A stretch of 64,000 nucleotides of DNA, from the NCBI RefSeq assembly GCF_004335015.1, contig NZ_RQRU01000002.1, positions 62,001 to 126,000 on the forward strand, written 5' to 3'. Each line of letters opens with the position of its first letter. The stretch's first letter is position 1. The notes under the pieces were generated by a model that saw nothing but the letters and a program-made list of their open reading frames with translations, was not told the DNA's origin and searched no databases. Shown here piece after piece: positions 30,045 through 39,850 of the stretch. Both the position numbers and the translations under genes were made by a program. Source of the stretch: Psychrobacter pygoscelis. Its GTDB lineage: Bacteria > Pseudomonadota > Gammaproteobacteria > Pseudomonadales > Moraxellaceae.

Positions 30045-31706
30045 ATGAGCGCCACCGTCACGCCTCAACTAGTCAAGTCGCCACACTATCTCATGTGGTT
30101 TCGTACGGATCTTCGCCTACATGACAATACCGCGCTTACTGCCATTTGTGAACAGGCTCTTTGTGAGCAGGCACAGCAGACTAAATCAGAAGCTAAAGCT
30201 AAAATATCTGCGGTATTTTTTATCACACCTGAGCAGTGGCATAAACATGACATGTCGCTTGCCCAAGCTGATTTTATTTGTCGTACCCTCCCCGTATTAG
30301 CCAATGACTTAGCGCAAACCCTGAATATCCAATTGCAGGTAATTGAGGCAGCAAGCTTTGACGATTGTACTCACACGCTGATCGAGCTTTGCCAACGACA
30401 AAATATCACTCATATAGCGGCCAATTATGAATACGAAGTTAATGAATTGACGCGAGATGCGGCGTTAGCATCTAGACTGGCTAATTATCAAATTGAGTTC
30501 AACCGCTACCACGACCAGTGTATCCTGCCACCGCAGACGGTCACTACTGGCGACGATAAGATGTACCAAGTCTTCACGCCGTTTTATAAAAAGTGGCAAG
30601 CCATTGTCGATGCCAGTCCCCCTCTTTTACATGAAACGCCTAGTATAAGTGCCTTGGATAATGAGCAAGTTAGTCCTCAAGACAGATATCAAGCTTTAGA
30701 CGCTAATCTAAAAAGCATCTCTAAACTATGTCAAACAGCACTGGAGAAATATCAAAAGCTTGCAGGCTGCTTTGATGAAGCGCGAAGGACGGATGAGGGA
30801 CAAAAAACGCTGTTAGAACACACCAAGCTGGCTTATCCTGCAGGTGAGTGCGCCGCCCGCGTGCGCCTGACTGATTTTGTCAGTGACGACATTCGCCAAT
30901 ATGATATTGCGCGTGACCGGCCAGCGCTAGCGGCAACCAGCCAGCTTTCAGCGTATCTAACCATTGGCGCAATTAGCCCGCGGCTATGTTACTTACAAGC
31001 GCAGGAGGCTTTATTTTCATCTAAAAATGCGGGGGACAATAAAGACCCTGAAGTTGATGATAGTAACGAAGGTCATTCTACAGACATTCAGCGCTGGATA
31101 TCAGAGCTGGCATGGCGCGACTTTTATCGCCACGTCATCGTATCGCGACCTGATATCGTTCGCGGTCATGCTTATAAAAAAGAGACTGACGCTAAGATTA
31201 ATTGGTCATATAACTCTGACGACTTTGACCTGTGGTGCCAAGGGATGACTGGAGTGCCGCTTGTCGATGCGGCCATGCGCTGCTTAAATGCCACAGGTTT
31301 TATGCATAATCGGCTGCGGATGGTGACGGCGATGTTTCTTACCAAAGACTTGCTCATAGATTGGCGACTGGGTGAACGCTACTTTATGCAGCGCTTGATC
31401 GATGGTGACTTTGCCGCTAATAATGGCGGTTGGCAATGGAGCGCGTCTGTCGGCACCGATGCCGCGCCCTACTTTCGCATTATGAACCCATTTAGCCAAG
31501 CCAAAACCCATGACAAAGAGGCGACATTTATCAAAACATGGCTTCCTGAGCTAAAAGATATTCCTGCAAATATACTGCATGATGAGCATAAACTGCGTAC
31601 AGCTTTGGGCAAAGGCGGTGCGTTTGCGGCTATTGACTACCCAGTAGTGATGGTCGAGCATAAGGTTGCTCGCCTTAACGCTATCGCCCAGTTCAAGAGT
31701 GAGTAG
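30045..31706 (+). CDS. phrB: Deoxyribodipyrimidine photolyase (class I CPD)
   Basis: Blue-light FAD enzyme that splits cyclobutane pyrimidine dimers. N-terminal antenna domain starts LMWFRTDLRLHDNTAL; C-terminal FAD domain contains WISELAWRDFYRHVI, the VPLVDAAMRCLNATGFMHNRLRM block, and DGDFAANNGGWQWSASVGTDAAPYFRIMNP. At 553 residues it is longer than the usual 470-480; two charged insertions lie around residues 200-265 and 325-345. Divergent from trpF with 87 bases between the starts. Confidence 0.95.
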   Translation: MSATVTPQLVKSPHYLMWFRTDLRLHDNTALTAICEQALCEQAQQTKSEAKAKISAVFFITPEQWHKHDMSLAQADFICRTLPVLANDLAQTLNIQLQVIEAASFDDCTHTLIELCQRQNITHIAANYEYEVNELTRDAALASRLANYQIEFNRYHDQCILPPQTVTTGDDKMYQVFTPFYKKWQAIVDASPPLLHETPSISALDNEQVSPQDRYQALDANLKSISKLCQTALEKYQKLAGCFDEARRTDEGQKTLLEHTKLAYPAGECAARVRLTDFVSDDIRQYDIARDRPALAATSQLSAYLTIGAISPRLCYLQAQEALFSSKNAGDNKDPEVDDSNEGHSTDIQRWISELAWRDFYRHVIVSRPDIVRGHAYKKETDAKINWSYNSDDFDLWCQGMTGVPLVDAAMRCLNATGFMHNRLRMVTAMFLTKDLLIDWRLGERYFMQRLIDGDFAANNGGWQWSASVGTDAAPYFRIMNPFSQAKTHDKEATFIKTWLPELKDIPANILHDEHKLRTALGKGGAFAAIDYPVVMVEHKVARLNAIAQFKSE

Positions 31707-31750
31707 ACTAGGCGTCTCTCAAAATCGAGCGCGTCATATACAATTGCCAC

Positions 31751-31779
31751 AAAAAACCGTCAGTATTATCTACTGACGG
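31751..31779 (-). terminator. Terminator of the Roadblock/GTPase operon
   Basis: CCGTCAGTA and TACTGACGG form a nine-base stem with a five-base loop; on the minus strand it is followed by six T residues. It also lies about 50 bases after phrB, whose transcripts meet it from the other side without a T-tract. Confidence 0.8.
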
Positions 31780-31952
31780 CTTAAACTATTCAGACCTATT
31801 CTATGATTCAGAGCTGATTAAAAGTACTAAGGTACTAAGCGGTACATTGATACAGGCAAAACTGACTCTCGCCATCATCGTGATTAAACAGTTAATGATG
31901 ACAATGGTAAGCGAGTAGCAATCAACATAGCTTTTGCGGTACTGTCATCACT

Positions 31953-32393
31953 TTAAGAGCTGTGGTATTTGCGATCTAGCTCGATAAGTCTATTGATGGC
32001 TTTATTCATACCGTGCATGATTTGACCTAATAGTACTTGTTGCTTGGTTACGACAATCGTAATCATGGGCTGATTTTCATTGGGTACCGCGCTAATCATA
32101 ATCTTACCGTTCTGCGCGTCTAAGATGACAGAGCGGCAGCCCGTCAGCTTTGCCTCATTGGATAATGCTTGGACCAATGCTAGGATAGAGCTACCAACAG
32201 CTGACAGCTTACCGCCGTCATAGTCCTTTTGAAAGAGCGAGCTGACTTCAAAGCCATCGGTAGAAGCCAATAACACCCCATCTATACCGCTCGTTGAATG
32301 TACCAACTCATGCAAAACTTCTTTAGACGCAGCGACATACAGTGCGTCAGGCTTTACTCGGTTGGTCGCAGTTTGAAATAATTTATCACTCAT
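31953..32393 (-). CDS. Roadblock/LC7 domain protein
   Basis: 146 residues carrying a Roadblock/LC7 fold, the MglB-type partner and sometimes GTPase-activating protein of small bacterial GTPases. Signature parts: LHELVHSTSGIDGVLLASTDGFEVSS (with internal break at residue 45), GSSILALVQALSNEAKL and the pair VILDAQNGKIMISAV / MITIVVTKQQVLLGQI. Cytoplasmic. Last gene of a three-gene minus-strand set, 157 bases after the GTPase gene. The pairing with a Ras-like GTPase is typical of MglAB and of conservon CvnB/CvnD pairs. Confidence 0.88.
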   Translation of the reverse strand: MSDKLFQTATNRVKPDALYVAASKEVLHELVHSTSGIDGVLLASTDGFEVSSLFQKDYDGGKLSAVGSSILALVQALSNEAKLTGCRSVILDAQNGKIMISAVPNENQPMITIVVTKQQVLLGQIMHGMNKAINRLIELDRKYHSS

Positions 32394-32550
32394 TTGTCAT
32401 GGTTCCATTAGTTATCAGATTGGTCAAAATTGGTCGCTACTTAGCTTTGACCATCTTGACACTAGCCACTTATCTACTGATTTTGGCTATTGTATTCTTT
32501 CTACTACCGTCTCGATACTACCTATTTATTAATACACACTCGGTTCATGA

Positions 32551-33078
32551 CTATGATTCATGCTCGAGTGCGGCAATGATACTTTCTACCAGCAGCAATA
32601 CGTCCTCTTTTTTACGCATATCTACAGGAAAGATAGGCAGCATACGCTCCTTCTTATCTAACCAATCTCTGTAGATGGCAAAGGGCCGTTCAGGTCGCCT
32701 ATCAATCTGGCTTACCCCAATCACTATTCGGCCTTCATACATATCAGCAAAGCTTGCAAGATAGCGCTCTAAATCGTCGATAGGGTCCTCAGCAGAGTGA
32801 TCAATCAACAAGATAACCCCTAATGCGCCCTGCGATAGAATCGGCCAAATAAAATTAAAGCGCTCCTGACCAGGAGTGCCATATAGTCCGATACTGGTAC
32901 CATCATCAAGAGCCAGCTCACCATAGTCCATCCCAACAGTGGTCAGCACCTTAGCATGAGCATCCAGATCAGTATTCAATGCTTCAGTAGATACTACAGG
33001 GATGTCCGAAAGACTGGCGATAGCTTGAGTTTTACCCGCCCCCATTGGTCCACCAAACACAATCTTTAATCGTTGCAT
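32551..33078 (-). CDS. Ras-like small GTPase (CvnD/MglA type)
   Basis: 175-residue P-loop GTPase. G1 is GPMGAGKT (residues 10-17). G3 reads GTPGQERF (67-74): the usual Asp is Gly, a form also seen in conservon GTPases. G4 is the non-canonical SQID. G2 is not clear. No lipid-anchor motif at the C-terminus. The Roadblock gene follows and an uncharacterised 455-residue protein precedes it, 86 bases away. The likely role is a polarity or signalling switch, as for MglA; this is inferred from family and context. Confidence 0.88.
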   Translation of the reverse strand: MQRLKIVFGGPMGAGKTQAIASLSDIPVVSTEALNTDLDAHAKVLTTVGMDYGELALDDGTSIGLYGTPGQERFNFIWPILSQGALGVILLIDHSAEDPIDDLERYLASFADMYEGRIVIGVSQIDRRPERPFAIYRDWLDKKERMLPIFPVDMRKKEDVLLLVESIIAALEHES

Positions 33079-33164
33079 AACGGTCTTTTACCTATAATAT
33101 TTTAGAGTATTCATTGTTAGTGACGCCCGATTAGCATCAGCTTACTCTACGTAATCTATAACAG

Positions 33165-34532
33165 CTACAACCCAAGCTTTTGGCGCAGCTTGGCTAAGAA
33201 GCCCATCTTAGTCTGCCGAATCTCGCTCTTAGCAGGCTCTTGCTTAGGCGTAGCATTTGTTGCTTGATTGCTGCTATCGCTACCATATGTAGGCGCCGCT
33301 ATACCGGCTTTACGTCGAGCCAGCACTCTTTCAAGTGGCGACAGCTTGGCATGATCTAGCTCAGCCGCAGCCGCAGATTCAGCTTCGTTGTTAGCGGCAG
33401 CTGAGTCATCGTTATCTGTAACTGGTAGCGCAGAGCCAGATTGACCGCCAACATTATCCGAATTGACCGTTATTGTCTCATAGCTTTCTGCTTGTAAATT
33501 ACCCGATAGCAACAGCGCTGCTATCGCCTTTTTAGCCACATCTCTTGACGTCTGGGCATTTCTTGCCAACTGCGCTACAGTTCGAGGCGACATCTCAAGT
33601 ACGGTCATGATACGTAGCAACACTCGTCGATCTGAGTTATTATCCGGCTTAATCCAATAGCGCAGTTGATAAGACTGGTTGATTGAGATTAGCTGTACTA
33701 ATGTATCGGCATTCGCCCAAGCGATATCCCATAGCCATTGACTCAGGTTTATCGCTTGCTCGGCTTCAGGGGTCTGCCCTTGATAAGGACTTAATCGCCA
33801 ATCTAACAACTTCTCAATCCCAGCGCTGGACTGCGATGGCCAAATACGCCCCGATGTTGGTTCAATAATAGCGGCTTTGTGGCCCTCTACGCTAAGCTCA
33901 AAAAGCCCTTGTGGCTGCTGATGTAGCTGCTTAATTATCTCAATTATCGACTCATAGTCCTGTGTTATGTCTGGTGTTGCCGTATTAACACTATGTTTGT
34001 CAGAAGTCGCATTAGTAGATGTAGAGGATAAAAGCTCAGTTGCTTTTTTCTCTTGAGGGTCAGTAGTGTGAGTAGTACCTGAGTGCTGAGTAGCGCTCTG
34101 TAGATTTTGCGCGGTCTGCGACTGCTCTGAAGCGTCGCTGGTTTCTGAGATGGCTTTTATATCGTCTGATAAGGCAGTAACATGGCGCGCTAGCCAGTCA
34201 CTTAGCTCGTTAAGCTTTTTAAGTGGCAAAACCAGCTGCTCATCGGTAATCTTACCTTCTCCTGTCTCGCTGCGAGAGACAAACAACACTGGCTTATGGA
34301 CCTGTTTTGCCAGTAAGTTCTTGACACTTTGAGCTTCACGAAACTCATTATTAATCATGAACAGATCCACATCCGTGTGATTCGCCGACACCCAATCTAG
34401 GTCAGCTTCTAGGCGCAGCAATACTCGTAAATACCCTTTGAGTATTACTTGATCTGCTGGCTTAATTCCAACTAACGCCGTCCGTAAGACCTTTTTTAAG
34501 TTATGTTGACTACTGCCCGCAAGGCTACTCAT
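33165..34532 (-). CDS. Uncharacterised signalling protein with degenerate receiver-like N-terminus
   Basis: 455 residues, no family recognised with certainty. Residues 15-125 look like a degenerate response-regulator receiver: hydrophobic strands DVDLFMIN and KPVLFVSRSE alternate with helices, but the phospho-acceptor Asp pocket is not complete. A Gln/Ser/Thr-rich linker follows (about 130-195). A second folded part (about 200-360) ends in a helix-turn-helix-like stretch (MSPRTVAQLARNAQTSRDVAKKA). The C-terminus (about 370-455) is Ala-rich and basic. First gene of the set with the GTPase and Roadblock protein, so it is probably their input or effector. Confidence 0.8.
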   Translation of the reverse strand: MSSLAGSSQHNLKKVLRTALVGIKPADQVILKGYLRVLLRLEADLDWVSANHTDVDLFMINNEFREAQSVKNLLAKQVHKPVLFVSRSETGEGKITDEQLVLPLKKLNELSDWLARHVTALSDDIKAISETSDASEQSQTAQNLQSATQHSGTTHTTDPQEKKATELLSSTSTNATSDKHSVNTATPDITQDYESIIEIIKQLHQQPQGLFELSVEGHKAAIIEPTSGRIWPSQSSAGIEKLLDWRLSPYQGQTPEAEQAINLSQWLWDIAWANADTLVQLISINQSYQLRYWIKPDNNSDRRVLLRIMTVLEMSPRTVAQLARNAQTSRDVAKKAIAALLLSGNLQAESYETITVNSDNVGGQSGSALPVTDNDDSAAANNEAESAAAAELDHAKLSPLERVLARRKAGIAAPTYGSDSSNQATNATPKQEPAKSEIRQTKMGFLAKLRQKLGL

Positions 34533-35605
34533 CTACCTTCTCCAAGTACTCTATTTTAGTACCAAAAAATTGTACTGATTGATATAAACTGTTTTTTTGA
34601 AAGCATGCACAATTTAAACCAGTTACCATCAACAAGGTGGCTTATCACTGCTCTAATTAAATCATCGACACTGACTCTTTTGGAATTATCGGCAGATTAA
34701 TCTGCTGGTAGCAGTAGAATGAACTTAACCAAGCATCATGTTGATAATTCTCTAACTATTCAGAGAGTTATCAACATATCCCTGAATGTTAATGCCTTAC
34801 AATGTACAAAATATATTCGTTAAACGACCTAATAGAGCGAAAATCACCTCAAGTGCATCGCCAGTCACCCAATAACGGATTATTAGTGAGTAAAATTTAT
34901 TGATGAAGCGTCACTGTGTTGAAGTTACATGACATCACAAATAAATATGCTGTTATAACCTCCACCATAGATTTAACTTAAATAGTAACGGGCGCGTCGG
35001 TTATAAATTGGCTATATCAGTCAGTTTACCCCGCGGTAAGCCTTCTAACTCTCCAAACATATTTTGTCTAAATTCATAAAATTGATGTGATAAATTTGAC
35101 AAGAGGTCATTGAAAACATTGCTAAAAATATAAAACTTGTACAGTCTAAGTGAATTAGTCTACTCTAGTCAAACTAGGTATAGCCGTGGGTTTATTCCAT
35201 AGCATTATAAAAGGTAGGGAAAAAGACTGTAAGAATAGAGCAGATGTATAAATATCGGGCTTCATAGCTAATAACCAAGCATTTATTTATTTATGTTAGT
35301 AAGTGCTACAAAGCTTCAATATGTCGAATGCTATCGGCTTAAATAGTGCTTATATCTCTCTATACCCTATCAATAGCCGCCTATAGAGGTCGATACTTGT
35401 AAGAACCAACGGGTTCAAACACGCCCTGCTGTTATCAGCAATAGTTTACTATTTAATAAAAGCTTGAACGATATGGCTATTAACAGCGGCTATAAAATGA
35501 TAACTCTCTACTTGCTTCGCACTCGCTAAATGCTGGTTCGTTACGCATTAAGTACCGATTATGTACCGATGAATTACTGAATCAACTACTGAATTAAATA
35601 TTAAA
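34533..35605. other. 1.07-kb intergenic region with an inverted repeat and a possible gene fragment
   Basis: AT-rich. It holds a long inverted repeat at 34739-34776 (listed separately) and, on the minus strand at 35001-35161, a 50-codon open stretch with protein-like composition near its end (HQFYEFRQNMFGELEGLPRG, ending TAA at 35001). No start codon with a ribosome site was found for it, so it may be a gene remnant or chance. Nothing else seen. Confidence 0.35.
34739..34776. repeat. 15-bp inverted repeat with TTATCAACA arms
   Basis: Arms of 15 bases, TGTTGATAATTCTCT and AGAGAGTTATCAACA, pair with a single G-T and an eight-base loop. No T-tract follows on either strand, so it is not a terminator. 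The outer nine bases TTATCAACA differ by one base from the DnaA box TTATCCACA. Confidence 0.6.
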
Positions 35606-36379
35606 TTAATCAGCTACTTGGCAAGCGCCTGCACCTTGAGTCATCACCATCACTTCTGCTCCAGTCAGCGCGAATAACTGCTGGACCTGCGCTTTAGCAT
35701 TTTGCTCGGCTTGCACCATAACCTCACCTCGACAGGCCCGCTCTAACACTTCTTGCTTGGCGCTAATTTGCGCCTGTTTTAAAATCTCAGGATCTGCTTT
35801 AAGCATGCCAAATACCCCAGCTTGCCAGTCATAGACTTCAATATCATCGAGATAGACCGAGAAGATCTCTGACGGCGGTAGCGTCACGAGAATATTGGGC
35901 ATAAGAGTAATCGGGGCATCACCATTACCTTGAGCAGCCGCTTGCTGCTTAGCGGCTTCGATCTGCTCAGCGCTAGGCTCACTAACCTGCACCATCTCTT
36001 GACCCAGCTTGCTAAGATCGACACCTGCTACCACTCGGCCACGCGCCACAAATAGTGCTTTTTGTTGATCCTGCCAGAGCCGCTGCCATGAGCCTTGCTT
36101 GCGACTGGTAATGACAGCATCGACATTATAGGCCACTGTTTCGAGTCGATTGAGCTTTTGAATCCTACTGACGACCCCTTCCCTACTCACTGTCTGAACT
36201 CTAGGCTCAGCAGGAGCGCTCAACATCTGCCATAGCATAAGACCCATTCCCAAGACGATCAAAAACCCTAACAGGGCCAACCAAGGCATCAGCCCACCAG
36301 AGCGCTGTCTACGGCTCTTAATAGGCGTCGTAGTTGCCTTGCTTGTCTCATTTGCTGTCTGTTTTGGGTCGTGCTTCAT
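35606..36379 (-). CDS. DUF4230 domain protein, membrane-anchored
   Basis: 257 residues. A basic cytoplasmic N-terminus (about 1-30) precedes one membrane segment (about 31-52, MPWLALLGFLIVLGMGLMLW). The extracytoplasmic part matches DUF4230: strands around RIQKLNRLETVAYNVDAVI, then VARGRVVAGVDLSKL, the LPPSEIFSVYLDDIEVYDWQ motif and a C-terminal helix in which Ala and Gln recur. Role unknown. Monocistronic, divergent from proS. Confidence 0.85.
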   Translation of the reverse strand: MKHDPKQTANETSKATTTPIKSRRQRSGGLMPWLALLGFLIVLGMGLMLWQMLSAPAEPRVQTVSREGVVSRIQKLNRLETVAYNVDAVITSRKQGSWQRLWQDQQKALFVARGRVVAGVDLSKLGQEMVQVSEPSAEQIEAAKQQAAAQGNGDAPITLMPNILVTLPPSEIFSVYLDDIEVYDWQAGVFGMLKADPEILKQAQISAKQEVLERACRGEVMVQAEQNAKAQVQQLFALTGAEVMVMTQGAGACQVAD

Positions 36380-36768
36380 GATGGTTGCTCGCTATCTACA
36401 TGCGGGATCTAAGTGGGGAGTTTACCTAGGAAGGTATTATCACAATGTGTCAGGTATATCTGATATATCATTGGCTTCATCAAATCAATCATGACAACTT
36501 TGAACAAGAGGGTGAAAAAGCTATTTAATCTTACCATAACCTATTTATTATATTTTAATATAGCCAATATCTGCTAAATTATCAGTACCATTTAGTTAGT
36601 TCTTTTGTCGCCTAGTCTGATTGCTAAATCTAGCGCCCGACTATTCTTCTTCACATTTCATCTCATGATGGCAAAAAACCATTGCGTCTACAGCGAAGTT
36701 TACCTACCATAGACAGATTACATATTTTACTATAGTTAATCGCTACAATTTAAGGTTGCGCGTTATTT
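36380..36768. other. Divergent intergenic region before proS
   Basis: 389 AT-rich bases between the DUF4230 gene and proS. A TTGAAC followed about 16 bases later by TATTTA near 36498-36525 could be a promoter for proS, but the match is weak. No leader structure recognised. Confidence 0.35.
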
Positions 36769-38484
36769 ATGAAAGCCAGTCAGTTTTTATTCGCCACACT
36801 AAAAGAAACCCCTAGCGATGCTGATATCGCCTCAAGCCAGTTAATGGTGAGAGCGGGTCTAATCCGCAAAATCGCTTCTGGACTGTATATTTGGCTCCCT
36901 ATGGGCCTTCGTGTATTACAGCAGGTAGAGCGCATTGTACGTGAAGAGATGCTCAGAATTGGCAGCCTTGAGATCCTAATGCCGATGACGCAGCCTGCTG
37001 AGCTTTGGGAGAAGACAGGTCGTATCGAGGATTACGGTCCTGAGCTACTGCGCTTCTCAGATCGTCACAATCGCGACTTTGTTTTAGGTCCAACTCACGA
37101 GGAAGTCATTACCAATCTTGCTCAAGGTGAGCTGCGCAGCTATAAACAGCTACCCATGACTTTCTTTCAGATTCAAAGCAAATTCCGTGATGAGATTCGA
37201 CCACGCTTTGGTGTGATGCGCGCGCGCGAATTTACCATGAAAGACGCCTACTCCTTTCATGTCGATCAAGCTTCGCTGGCCAAGACTTATCAAGATATGT
37301 TTGAGGCTTACACCCGTATCTTTACTCGGTTAGGTTTGGATTTTCGCGCTGTACAGGCAGATACTGGCTCAATCGGAGGTTTTGCCTCACACGAGTTCCA
37401 TGTCCTAGCCGAAAGTGGTGAAGATGATATTGCCTTCTCATCAGAGTCGGATTTTGCCGCCAATATTGAGCTTGCCGAAGCGATCAATACCACTGAGCGC
37501 CAAGCGCCAAGCCAAGAACGAACCGATGTCGATACCGTTGATATGCCAACTTGTGAGCAAGTGGCTGAGCATTTGGGACTGCCTCTAGCGCAAACGGCTA
37601 AGACCCTTATCGCGCATGGTCATGATAGCGAGGGTAACCCACAGTTGGTGGCGCTGGTCATCCGTGGTGACCATACCTTGAATACCATCAAGGCTGAGAA
37701 GATTGAAGAAGTCGATGTTCCCTTCACCATGGCATCAGATGAAGAGATTCGCGCCGCGGGTCTGCACAAAGGCTATATCGGTGTTGACCTAGACATGCCA
37801 GTATTTGTCGACCGCGCTGCTGCCGCATTATCTGACTTTGTCAGCGGTGCCAACGTCCCTAACAAGCATACAACTGGTATGAACTGGGAGCGTGACGCTA
37901 GCATCACTCGCGTCGTCGATATTCGCAATGTTATTGAGGGCGATCCGTCACCTGATGGCAAAGGGACTATTCAGATTAAACGCGGGATTGAAGTCGGTCA
38001 CATCTTCCAGCTGGGCGACAAATACTCTAAAGCGCTTAACTGTAACGTCATGGGCGAAGATGGCAAACCTGTGACTCTGATGATGGGCTGCTACGGTATT
38101 GGCGTTAGCCGAATTGTCGCCGCGGCTATTGAGCAAAATAACGATGACAATGGCATTATCTGGCCAGCTACCCCAGATGTCAGTGACTCTATCGCTCCAT
38201 TTGAAGTGGCTATCGTCCCGATGAAGTCTAAAGAAGACACCGTCATGCAGACGGCTGAAGCACTGTATGAAGAGCTAAAAGCGCAAGGTGTTAACGTACT
38301 ACTTGATGATCGCAATGAGCGTCCTGGTGTTAAATTCGCTGATCTTGAATTGGTAGGTATCCCGCATCGTATCGTCGTCTCAGACCGTAATTTGGCTGAA
38401 AATAAATACGAGTATGTGAATCGCCGTGATAGTGAAAAGCAGCTACTAAGCCGTGAAGAGTTGCTGGCTAAAATTAACGGTTAA
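36769..38484 (+). CDS. proS: Prolyl-tRNA synthetase (bacterial type with editing domain)
   Basis: Class II aminoacyl-tRNA synthetase that charges tRNA-Pro. The 571-residue length with an inserted editing (YbaK-like) domain (about 225-400) between class II motifs 2 and 3 marks the bacterial form. Motif 1 region: [19 protein letters not shown]; motif 2: [25 protein letters not shown]; motif 3: [11 protein letters not shown]. The C-terminal anticodon-binding domain ends [13 protein letters not shown]. The weak AAGG ribosome site is unusually far (about 14 bases) from the ATG. A terminator follows directly. Confidence 0.97.
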   Translation: MKASQFLFATLKETPSDADIASSQLMVRAGLIRKIASGLYIWLPMGLRVLQQVERIVREEMLRIGSLEILMPMTQPAELWEKTGRIEDYGPELLRFSDRHNRDFVLGPTHEEVITNLAQGELRSYKQLPMTFFQIQSKFRDEIRPRFGVMRAREFTMKDAYSFHVDQASLAKTYQDMFEAYTRIFTRLGLDFRAVQADTGSIGGFASHEFHVLAESGEDDIAFSSESDFAANIELAEAINTTERQAPSQERTDVDTVDMPTCEQVAEHLGLPLAQTAKTLIAHGHDSEGNPQLVALVIRGDHTLNTIKAEKIEEVDVPFTMASDEEIRAAGLHKGYIGVDLDMPVFVDRAAAALSDFVSGANVPNKHTTGMNWERDASITRVVDIRNVIEGDPSPDGKGTIQIKRGIEVGHIFQLGDKYSKALNCNVMGEDGKPVTLMMGCYGIGVSRIVAAAIEQNNDDNGIIWPATPDVSDSIAPFEVAIVPMKSKEDTVMQTAEALYEELKAQGVNVLLDDRNERPGVKFADLELVGIPHRIVVSDRNLAENKYEYVNRRDSEKQLLSREELLAKING

Positions 38485-38502
38485 TTCAACTGTGATAAAG
38501 CC

Positions 38503-38532
38503 AAAAGAACCTCAATTGAGGTTCTTTTTTTT
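38503..38532 (+). terminator. Terminator of proS
   Basis: Perfect palindrome with arms AAAAGAACCTCAA, followed by T residues, 20 bases after the proS stop. The symmetrical A- and T-tracts make it bidirectional, so it also serves queF from the other side. Confidence 0.88.
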
Positions 38533-38569
38533 GATTAAACTATATCAATGTATCTTATTAGCTGCTTTG

Positions 38570-39436
38570 CTACTGCCGAACCAAACGACTGGGCTTAGGC
38601 AACAGTGATAAGTCACTTACTCGGCATGGATTGATATCGATACCACCGCGGCGCGTATACCACGCTCGCACCATCAGCTTACTGGGCTGATAAAAGTCAC
38701 TAATATCAGCAAAAATCTGCTCGACGCACTGCTCATGAAAGCCATTATGCTGACGAAAACTTAACACATACTTGAGTAAGTTGGCATCATCGACTGCCAC
38801 CTCTGTCGTCATCGCAATCGCTAGTGTGCCCCAGTCAGGCTGATCGGTAACAGGGCAATTGCTGCGTAATAGATTAGAATAAAGCTGATAGTCCTGAGCA
38901 TTGCCAGTAACCTTCTTTTCGCCTAAAAGCCCAGCATCAGGATGCTCAGTCAGCTCAAGCTTATGAGATGAGCTGTACAGCGCATTATCGATACAGTGGC
39001 CTTGCGGCTGCTTAATTAACAGTCCTGTATTGGCATCAACCTGAGATAACTCAAATAAACTTACTGTCACTTGAGCGCCGACACAATTGGATAAATCCTT
39101 GGTAATCACCTCAAGCACCGCCTGCCAGCTAGCAAACTCGGTAAAGTTGAGACTGTTTAGATACAGCTTGAGGGACTTGGACTCTACTATGTTTGGCGAC
39201 GTCGCAGGAATAGCAAACCGTGCTAACGCCACTTGCGAGATACCTTGCTCATCGAGCCACGACACTTCAAAAGCGTGCCACCAATCGACGCCTACTGTCA
39301 GCGCATTGACTTGCCGAGCGTGATGCTGCCCAATGATAACATCGCGACCTATTGATCGGGGAATTGCGTATAGCGCGTCGGGATGGTAGCTCTTTGGATA
39401 GCTGGTGGTCTCACCTAATACGCCATGAATACTCAT
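38570..39436 (-). CDS. queF: NADPH-dependent preQ0 reductase QueF (long form)
   Basis: Reduces 7-cyano-7-deazaguanine to 7-aminomethyl-7-deazaguanine in queuosine synthesis. The 288 residues represent the two-domain YqcD-like form. The family motif ESKSLKLYLNSLN (85-97) binds NADPH; the catalytic Cys194 lies in RSNCPVTDQPDWG with Asp201 in position; the late QHNGFHEQCVEQIF helix is present. All match E. coli QueF with an offset of four residues. Monocistronic, convergent with proS. Confidence 0.96.
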   Translation of the reverse strand: MSIHGVLGETTSYPKSYHPDALYAIPRSIGRDVIIGQHHARQVNALTVGVDWWHAFEVSWLDEQGISQVALARFAIPATSPNIVESKSLKLYLNSLNFTEFASWQAVLEVITKDLSNCVGAQVTVSLFELSQVDANTGLLIKQPQGHCIDNALYSSSHKLELTEHPDAGLLGEKKVTGNAQDYQLYSNLLRSNCPVTDQPDWGTLAIAMTTEVAVDDANLLKYVLSFRQHNGFHEQCVEQIFADISDFYQPSKLMVRAWYTRRGGIDINPCRVSDLSLLPKPSRLVRQ

Positions 39437-39564
39437 AATAAGCCTTTAATCTTGAATAATAGAAACGCGCCCTATTTTACAGCAATTATCTGCCCATTGG
39501 CTTGCGCATGTGGTTTGACGACACTAAACCAGACCCGATATGCAGCTGAGTCTTCATCTCTTAT

Positions 39565-39596
39565 TTTAAAATAAAAGTCTACCAATAACGGTAGAT
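39565..39596 (-). terminator. Probable terminator of the ABC exporter operon
   Basis: TCTACC and GGTAGA form a six-base stem with a six-base loop and, on the minus strand, CTTTTATTTT follows. Short but well placed for transcripts coming from the ABC permease gene. Confidence 0.5.
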
Positions 39597-39603
39597 TAGT
39601 GAG

Positions 39604-39810
39604 CTAGTTTAGGCTAACGCTATCTAAGAAGGGACTACCCTTATCGTCCCTATAAACCTCATCGCCTCTATAAAAGGATAAGCGGTTTGGGATTTTTTGC
39701 AGTGCCTAGACTTGCATATTATCAAGTCGATAGTGGCCATCCCCTGACTTTGACCACATCATTACTGACTTGTAATCTGGAGAGAAGGTTAGCTGGCTGC
39801 CGTCAAACTC
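39604..39810 (-). pseudogene. 3' fragment of a lost gene after the ABC permease
   Basis: One frame of 69 codons interrupted by a single TAG (39706-39708). Before it: EFDGSQLTFSPDY, VMMWSKSGDGHYRLDN; after it: NRLSFYRGDEVYRDDKG and a natural-looking end SVSLN with TAG. The composition is that of a folded, possibly secreted beta-rich protein; family not recognised. No start codon: a TAA precedes the first Glu, so the 5' part is missing. It begins 40 bases after the permease stop. Confidence 0.45.
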
Positions 39811-39850
39811 TTAAATGATGCCTGATTTAAAATACACCTACTAGGTCAAC

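Noticed and set aside
34739..34776. Reading the inverted repeat as a replication origin
   Set aside because: Only near-DnaA-box arms, no cluster of boxes, no dnaA or dnaN nearby.
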